DNA of 64,000 nucleotides, taken from contig JBANAY010000003.1 in assembly GCA_037952775.1 (NCBI GenBank), forward strand, positions 18,352,001 to 18,416,000. Direction: 5' to 3'. The notes below the pieces were generated by a model. That model had not been told where the DNA came from and did not search any database. It was given only the letters and a program-made list of their open reading frames with translations. The DNA is from Clonostachys chloroleuca. Its lineage: Eukaryota > Ascomycota > Sordariomycetes > Hypocreales > Bionectriaceae. How positions within the stretch are numbered: position 1 is the stretch's first letter; each line of letters starts with the position of its first letter. This document shows, piece by piece, positions 58,407 through 64,000 of the stretch. A program made the translations under genes and the position numbers.

Positions 58407-59871
58407 ATGACTGTCAATAGGCCTTCGCCTGCCGTCAATGGCAATCACACAAACGGCAATGCTCCTCCCACAGTCCTCATCATTGGCGCCGGCAACTTCG
58501 GCGCAGCAACTGCTCTCACCTATGCTCAACGTGGAGGTGTCAAGGTGACCCTCGTTGACACGGCACAGTACCCCAACCCCAGAGCTGCGTCTCATGATAT
58601 CAGCAAGATAGTCCGTGATGACTATCCCGACACCCTTTACATGCGCATGCTTGCACATGCCATGCCCAAGTGGAGGACTCACCCCCTTTACTCCCGATGG
58701 TACCATGAGGTTGGCATGCTCAGAGCGGACCCCACCGATTTCGGTGAGAGAAGTCTGGCTGCTTACCAGGAGCTCAACTACCCCAATAACTCCAGATTCA
58801 TGTCTGTTGAGGAGATCAGGCAGGAGTGGAATGGCATCTTCGCAACCACCAATTTCGAGGGAGTCGAAAAGGTCCTGTACAACCCTAATGTGGGGTTCGC
58901 AGAGGCCGACCACGCCCTTGGCGCTGTTGTGCAGGCCGCTATCGACCATGGTGTCGAGTACGTCGTTGGTGAGATGACAAACCTCACTTTCAGCACAGAC
59001 GGTCGGTGTACCGGGGTCGAGCTCACGACCGGCGTTGTTCTCACTGCCGACAAGATCCTATTGGCTACTGGCGCCAGGACCGGCGCAATGCTTGCCCAGA
59101 GTGCTCCCAAGAACAAGAAACTCCATATCGGCGACAGGATGATTGCCACCGGCGCTGTTAGCTTCCACGCCAAGGTGCATGGTGCACAGAAGGAGAAGTT
59201 CGGCCGGCTTCCTGTTTTGAAGAACTGCCTCCCACAGGTCAAAGGTACGTCATGCTAGAATGGGTGGGATTTTATATTCGTGGTGGTTTCAGCTGCTAAT
59301 CCCACACAGGTGAGGGAATGTCTATCCTTCCCGATGGTACAATCAAGTTCAATTGCGACCTATGTTTCACAAACTACGTTGACTTCCCGGCCACTGGGGA
59401 GCGCATGTCCATTGCGCCTGACAGCTCTACGTTCAATGTTTGGACTGGGCGCAAATTCATCAAGTACTTCGAGGACCGCGCCAGGAGAACCATTGACGGC
59501 CTCTACGGCGATGAGGTCAAGGACGTGAAGATTGACGCCTACAGAATGTGCTGGTAAGTCAATAGCCTGGTTCCTACCAATTACCCCAAACGTTAGGCTG
59601 ACTTGCATACGCTCCCAGGGATGCATCAACTCCCACACATGACTTCCTGATTACTCCACACCCTCACTGTCAGAATCTCTTCGTGGCCACTGGTGGTTCG
59701 TTCCACGGCTGGAAATTCCTGCCGGTGATTGGCGACTACGTGGCAGACATGATGAATAGCACGTTGGCCGAGGAATATGCTGATCGGTGGGCTTGGGACA
59801 AGCAGAGAGACGATGGTCACTCTGCGAACCCAACCTACCAGATCGCAGGTGACTTGCAGGACTGGCTTTGA
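58407..59871 (+). CDS. FAD-dependent amine oxidase, amadoriase (fructosyl amino acid oxidase)-like
   Basis: Three exons (58407-59244, 59310-59553, 59619-59871) encode 444 residues, the usual length of DAO-fold oxidases of the amadoriase/sarcosine oxidase group. The dinucleotide fold is at residues 22-48 with GAGNFG at 27-32. RAASHDISKIVRDDYPD is the second FAD-contacting segment typical of this group. YRMCWDASTPTHDFLITPHP contains a cysteine where family members bind FAD covalently, and LFVATGGSFHGWKFLPVIGD forms the closing FAD loop. Such enzymes oxidise N-substituted amino acids (fructosyl amino acids, sarcosine, pipecolate or saccharopine), releasing hydrogen peroxide. The C-terminus, LQDWL, is not a peroxisomal SKL-type signal, although several relatives have one. 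The ATG lies in the favourable context GCCACCATGA. The substrate cannot be told from sequence by eye. Confidence 0.88.
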
Positions 59872-62800
59872 AAGGGCCAACTTGCGAAATCATCCACTCA
59901 GGTTTATTTGCAAGCGAGCTATCACAGTACGAATTTGCTCTAGGATCATACAGGCTATTTGGGTTCCGAGTTTGGAGTTTCATGTTTGCTTTTTGCTCCT
60001 TTTGTCCATGACATTATTTGCTTTTTTTGCTGTTTTCATCATGGCTTGGTTTAAATCAGGGCGCGCTTATTCAATTGGATTGGGATATCAAAGGGAGCTT
60101 CAAGTTTGAACCGGCGGTCTACACAGCGCATGTACTATTCTGACTTCATTGAGGGGCTTCATACGTGCTCAAGGCAGTTTGGCCAGAATGTAGCAGTCCG
60201 GGCATCGGGCCTATGCAGAATTCTCTCCCCTCCGCCGATAAGGGCAAAATGTGGTGTTATAATGAGAAGATGTATAATTGATGGAACACGCTGTCCACGG
60301 GAAATGATGAAATGCGATGCGGTGCTTGAGTTGACGTACCGAACAGTGGCTATCGATGAAACTCCACGAGAATCAGATTGTAGTTGACAGTCCAATAATT
60401 GACCCTGGCCGCATCAATAGCCATGTAGTTGACCCAATCCGGAAACGACTTGACTTGCGAAAGGCGGTTGCTCCTCACCGGTCAAGAATCCATTGGGTAG
60501 AAAGGCCTGCTTCGGCCCAAGACGATACAATTACCCAAAAAGTGGGATGGTTTCTTTCCTCGCGAATGCAGCGGGCTATAATACTGTAGCACCAGAGATG
60601 ATGACATTGTGCATCTGCCAATGCATTTTGCCCTCGGCCGCTACCATCTCCCAGGAAGCTCTGGCGCACCGGGGCGAGATGTAGGGCAACAAGTCACAAT
60701 GATCAGCAAGGGTCATCAGAGGCCGCAGGGTGTCATCTCAGCTCGTTACACGGGCTTAGACAAGCACAGCTGATCATCGGACAGTCGTCATTAAACGTAG
60801 GCCGCACCCCCTCCATCACCGCAACGGCCGATCCGCGCGGCGCTGTTTCCTCCTCGCTCCCTATTTCCGGGAGGTACCACGCAGGCTGACGTGCCGCTGT
60901 TAGCCTCGAGGGTCGGCCGAGCGAGGGGACAGGGGGTGTGCTCTTTCGCCGGTCGGTGGTTTCCAATCGTGCAGAAGTCTCCTCCCCACCCCTTCCTTAT
61001 CCGCATGTCCACCGCCCTTCCCCATGTGGTGGATGGGGAAAGAAGACCCTGTAGTTTGGGGACATGGTCTTTGTGTGTTCGGCCGTCTTCAACCTTGCTT
61101 AACTGTGTACATGTTACAGGGAGCCCCAATGTCACATCTCACGAGGCTGGTCACATGGGTTATGACTATCACCGTGCCAAATGTTGTGAATTCGCGCAAC
61201 CGGCGGAGACTAGACAGCCCTACAAAGTGATTCGACGTCCATCGCCCAAGCACGACGTTGTTTCCTCCTCCGGCGTCGCCAACGTCGTCCGCCATGCTCG
61301 TGGCGGTGTGGGCACAGATCTAGACCAAGGCCAGAAACGAGGAGGGGGTTTTCTCCATTTCGAGGAGGGGGTTTTCTCCATTTTGCTCCACCAAAAGCCT
61401 TGCTCCAATATGCTTGAGCTAAATGAATTATCCCGTAGCTTCTCTTCTGAAGTCCCGTTGGGTCGGTATCTCATAGATTCCGCATCTGACATGTCACCCC
61501 TGAAAGATCACTCCCTGCACCAAGTAATTAACACTCCTACCCCGGATGCAGGCATGCATCAGGCACGCATCGGACATGGGCCAGGGAACGAGGAACTCGG
61601 CTCGTCACCGACAAGACAGACAGAGGGAGAGCATATGCGGCTGTCTCGTTCTCCGTCCCCCTGTTCTCTCGCGTGTTGAGAACCACCGGACAGGTCCGTG
61701 GGCGGTGTTCTCAGCCGCAAGCTTCTTTCTTTTTTTCAGGTGAAACTTGCTCATGTTGTCGCACCGAGCGGCGACAGGATGGCAAGAATCGAACCATCTT
61801 GCGAACTCGGATAAGTAGCATCCAACCAACCCCCCCCCCCCCCCAAGTCCCCCAACTTACATTAGGCCCGCATGGCAGTCCAATGTTGCACATGAATGAC
61901 GCTTGCCTTCGTCGGATGCGTCCCCTTCGGCCACGCACCACTCACGCACGAAGATAAGTCAACTGTACTCGTGGAAAGATCGTAGCCCACAGCCGGTCAG
62001 ATAGCCGGTCAGCCAGCCACTGTGCCCCAAGTTGGGTCTGGTTTGATTGCGCAAGGAAAAGAAAAGAAAAGCGGAACCAGCAACTATTGCATGTTGCCCC
62101 CATTTTGACTTCGAGACACTAGATGGGGGCACAACGGGCGTATGGGTAACACTCCGGAGTAGCCGTAAACAGCTCATTAAGGAAGCCATCAGCTCCAGCA
62201 TAGAGGATGCTGGTGCAGGTCTCATCACAGGCGTGGCGTAGTCCAGTGTCTTTGCAGATATGAGGTCACCCGGGCAGGTTGCGACACTACGCCGCTTCTT
62301 CTGCAACAGACCTGGTGATAGTCTGCTATGTGGGTTGTCTTTTCGGGAAGCCTCGAATCACGACGTTGCTATTGGTGGCTAATGCCAGTGGACCCGTCTC
62401 GACCTACTTAGATTTGCCTTTCTATCAGCTAGCCACGCATCATGAATGCACTTCGCCATCGCCGAATATGCAAGTGTGAGAATATGCAAGTCGGGCCAAT
62501 CTTGACCAACACGCATTATTGAAACCCCGTTATGATGCGGCCTGAGGAGAGCCAATCTGCACGCTTATGTTGGTCCTCGTGAGCTGTTTCACGACTAGGC
62601 GATAGACGTGTTCAGGGAAACATCCTGTCTCCCACGCGCATCCAGGATACCCACCTGGTGATTGGGCTATCGCCCCGTCGCATCTGATCTTCTCCTGCCT
62701 ACATGGACCCACGAGCGAACACCCCCACTCAGGAATCAGAGTCCATGTACAGTGTTGATGGCTGACCTCTTTCGTCTGAATCGTTGCATGGCACGACCCG

Positions 62801-63714
62801 CCTTCTAGTGATGTGTGCCGTACCTCAAGTCTTCGGTACATGGCGAATACATCCACACGCTAAGGAACCGCATTGTTGTCAAGGCTTGGGAAGTTAGCTG
62901 CATGAGTAAGATTCCCAATCTCACATAGCTCCTACCACATAAGCCTACCACATAAGCGTTCCAATGGCACTTTCAAAGGTTGAGGGCCAAGTCGGTAAAC
63001 TTCGGAGTAGGCTCTGCAGATTCTCGTTGGTGTGGCCTGGATATTCATGCGGGGTAGAATAGCCAGGAGGAAAGCCTCCAAGCGATGTCTGGATGAGATA
63101 TGAGCCCAAAAAGGGGTTTCCTAAGAACCATCGCGGGTCTGTTGCCCTCAAGACAGGCAATTTAACAAGGCCATAGTGGCTCAGTTCTGAATGAGCATGA
63201 ATGATCGGGAATTGTTGCAGCTGAGTTGACCGGAGCATCAATCGAGGCTGAGATAACGACTAATATGGTTCCTAATGGACATAGTTTGATCATGTTAGAG
63301 CCAGAGGGCGAGAAACCTAGAGATGACGTAGGGTAGGAGTATGGTATAGGGTAGGCTGGGACAATTCGGGGGGATTGATCTCGAGCACACTTGCCGAACC
63401 AAGCTCTGTTCTTACATAAGCAACATCCTTGGGTGTCGTCGTCGGCGCTGTAGCCTGTAGCTCAAGCCTCGCTTGCCTCGCCCTGGAAAGGATCCACCCC
63501 GGGGGCTCCAGCCAGTTAGATGGCGGGACTCAGCCCAATCGTGATAGAAGCCCTCCGATCAGCTTGGACCTCGCATCATCACCAGCTGCCTCTCATAGCT
63601 TCCAACGAGCCGACCTCAACCCTGCCTGCAATCCTCCTGCCCTAGCGGTATTGTACGAGACTTGAGCAACCAGCCACTTACAGAAGAGTTTTGTTTACGT
63701 CCCCGACCGCAGCC
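59872..63714. other. 3.8 kb intergenic region
   Basis: Oxidase 3' sequence comes first and the rpn7 promoter last. A 262-codon frame (60891-61679, plus) has no recognisable domain and is judged a chance frame. A perfect 23-base tandem duplication lies at 61338-61383 inside it, and a run of 15 C at 61830-61844. No other gene was recognised. Confidence 0.4.
61338..61383. repeat. Perfect 23-base tandem duplication
   Basis: The unit (starting CGAGGAGGGGGTTTTCTCCA) occupies 61338-61360 and is repeated without change at 61361-61383. Identity suggests a recent slippage or duplication event, or an assembly artefact. Confidence 0.8.
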
Positions 63715-64000
63715 ATGGGCTCAGATCCACAGTACGCCAAGTGGCCCTTGCTGCCGTTGTCACAGCACGTCTTCACCCTCACAAACGGCTATGCTTCGCG
63801 GGCGGCCCAACAAGTTGCTGTCAAGGCCCTTCAAGATGCCATCGCCCAGGATAAGATGGCCCCATTCTACCGATACCTAGCACACCCCATCGACGGCATC
63901 CTCAACGCAGTGGGCGAGGGTGGTTCGTCGGGCCCAGGCAAACCATTGAGCAGGAAGTCTAGTCTCGTGGGCATGGTTGCCACCAAACAGCCAGTGTCAA
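63715..64000 (+). CDS. rpn7: 26S proteasome regulatory subunit Rpn7, 5' end only
   Basis: Only the first 95 residues are present before the window ends. The N-terminus MGSDPQYAKWPLLPLSQHVF and KMAPFYRYLAHP (residues 47-58) match fungal Rpn7 (human PSMD6), a PCI-domain subunit of the proteasome lid. The PCI domain lies beyond the edge. Residues 59-95, rich in Gly and Ser (GEGGSSGPGKPLSRKSSLVG), correspond to a variable linker in filamentous fungi. The ATG follows a C-rich leader with GCAGCCATGG context. Confidence 0.87.
   Translation, partial: MGSDPQYAKWPLLPLSQHVFTLTNGYASRAAQQVAVKALQDAIAQDKMAPFYRYLAHPIDGILNAVGEGGSSGPGKPLSRKSSLVGMVATKQPVS

Noticed and set aside
45020..59871. A secondary-metabolite gene cluster
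   Set aside because: No polyketide synthase, peptide synthetase, terpene cyclase, prenyltransferase or transporter was found, and the genes are separated by kilobases.
60891..61679. 262-codon plus-strand open frame before rpn7
   Set aside because: No domain or plausible gene structure, and it contains a tandem DNA duplication. A lineage-specific gene cannot be excluded without transcripts.
1..64000. tRNA, rRNA or CRISPR elements
   Set aside because: Scanning by eye for tRNA T-loop signatures and regular spaced repeats gave no convincing candidate; a tRNAscan-SE run would settle the tRNA question.

Overview
This is nuclear DNA of a filamentous ascomycete (Pezizomycotina). The genes carry short GT-AG introns of about 50-200 bases, and the proteins match fungal families: CreC, ApyA/CreD arrestins, Slm-type BAR-PH proteins, Clr5-domain proteins, VIVID-type LOV photoreceptors and fungal-specific transcription factor domains. 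The class is not settled by sequence reading alone. A VIVID photoreceptor argues against a typical Aspergillus. Sixteen protein-coding genes can be supported, two of them cut by the window edges. Genes sit far apart, at about one per 4 kb, with several long gene-free stretches. No rRNA, tRNA, CRISPR array, polyketide synthase or peptide synthetase was recognised.

Layout. Region 1-10 kb: 5' end of gem1 (minus), creC (plus), a 4.2 kb gap, then an ApyA/CreD-like arrestin (plus). Region 11-20 kb: an Slm1-type BAR-PH protein, a Clr5-domain protein with an internal duplication, an intron-rich Fpg DNA glycosylase with a one-base frameshift, then on the minus strand a VIVID-like LOV photoreceptor with GATC motifs upstream. 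Region 23-34 kb: a 237-base MITE-like element, then the densest block: Nse2 SUMO ligase (plus), Coq3 methyltransferase (minus, one-base frameshift), RIB3 (plus), an ataxin-10/CTR86 homologue with a large His/Asp-rich insertion (minus) and methylthioadenosine phosphorylase (plus). Region 33.6-45 kb: an 11.4 kb stretch with no recognisable gene. Region 45-64 kb: an EgtD-like methyltransferase converging on a fungal_trans_2 transcription factor that lacks a zinc cluster, a C2H2 protein, a second MITE-like element, an amadoriase-like FAD oxidase, and the 5' end of the proteasome gene rpn7.

How the genes relate. Most are unrelated housekeeping genes: DNA repair (fpg, nse2), ubiquinone and riboflavin synthesis (coq3, rib3), methionine salvage (MTAP) and protein degradation (rpn7). 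One pairing is functionally suggestive: creC, a partner of the CreB deubiquitinase, and the ApyA/CreD-like ubiquitin-ligase adaptor, whose families act in opposition in carbon catabolite regulation, are adjacent recognised genes. The two frameshifts both fall in five-base C/G runs within otherwise intact conserved genes, so they look like homopolymer sequencing errors rather than dead genes. The best candidates for something new are the two-copy MITE family, the duplicated Clr5 protein, the His-rich ataxin-10 insertion, and the methyltransferase plus zinc-cluster-less regulator pair. No complete, clearly novel multi-gene system was seen.
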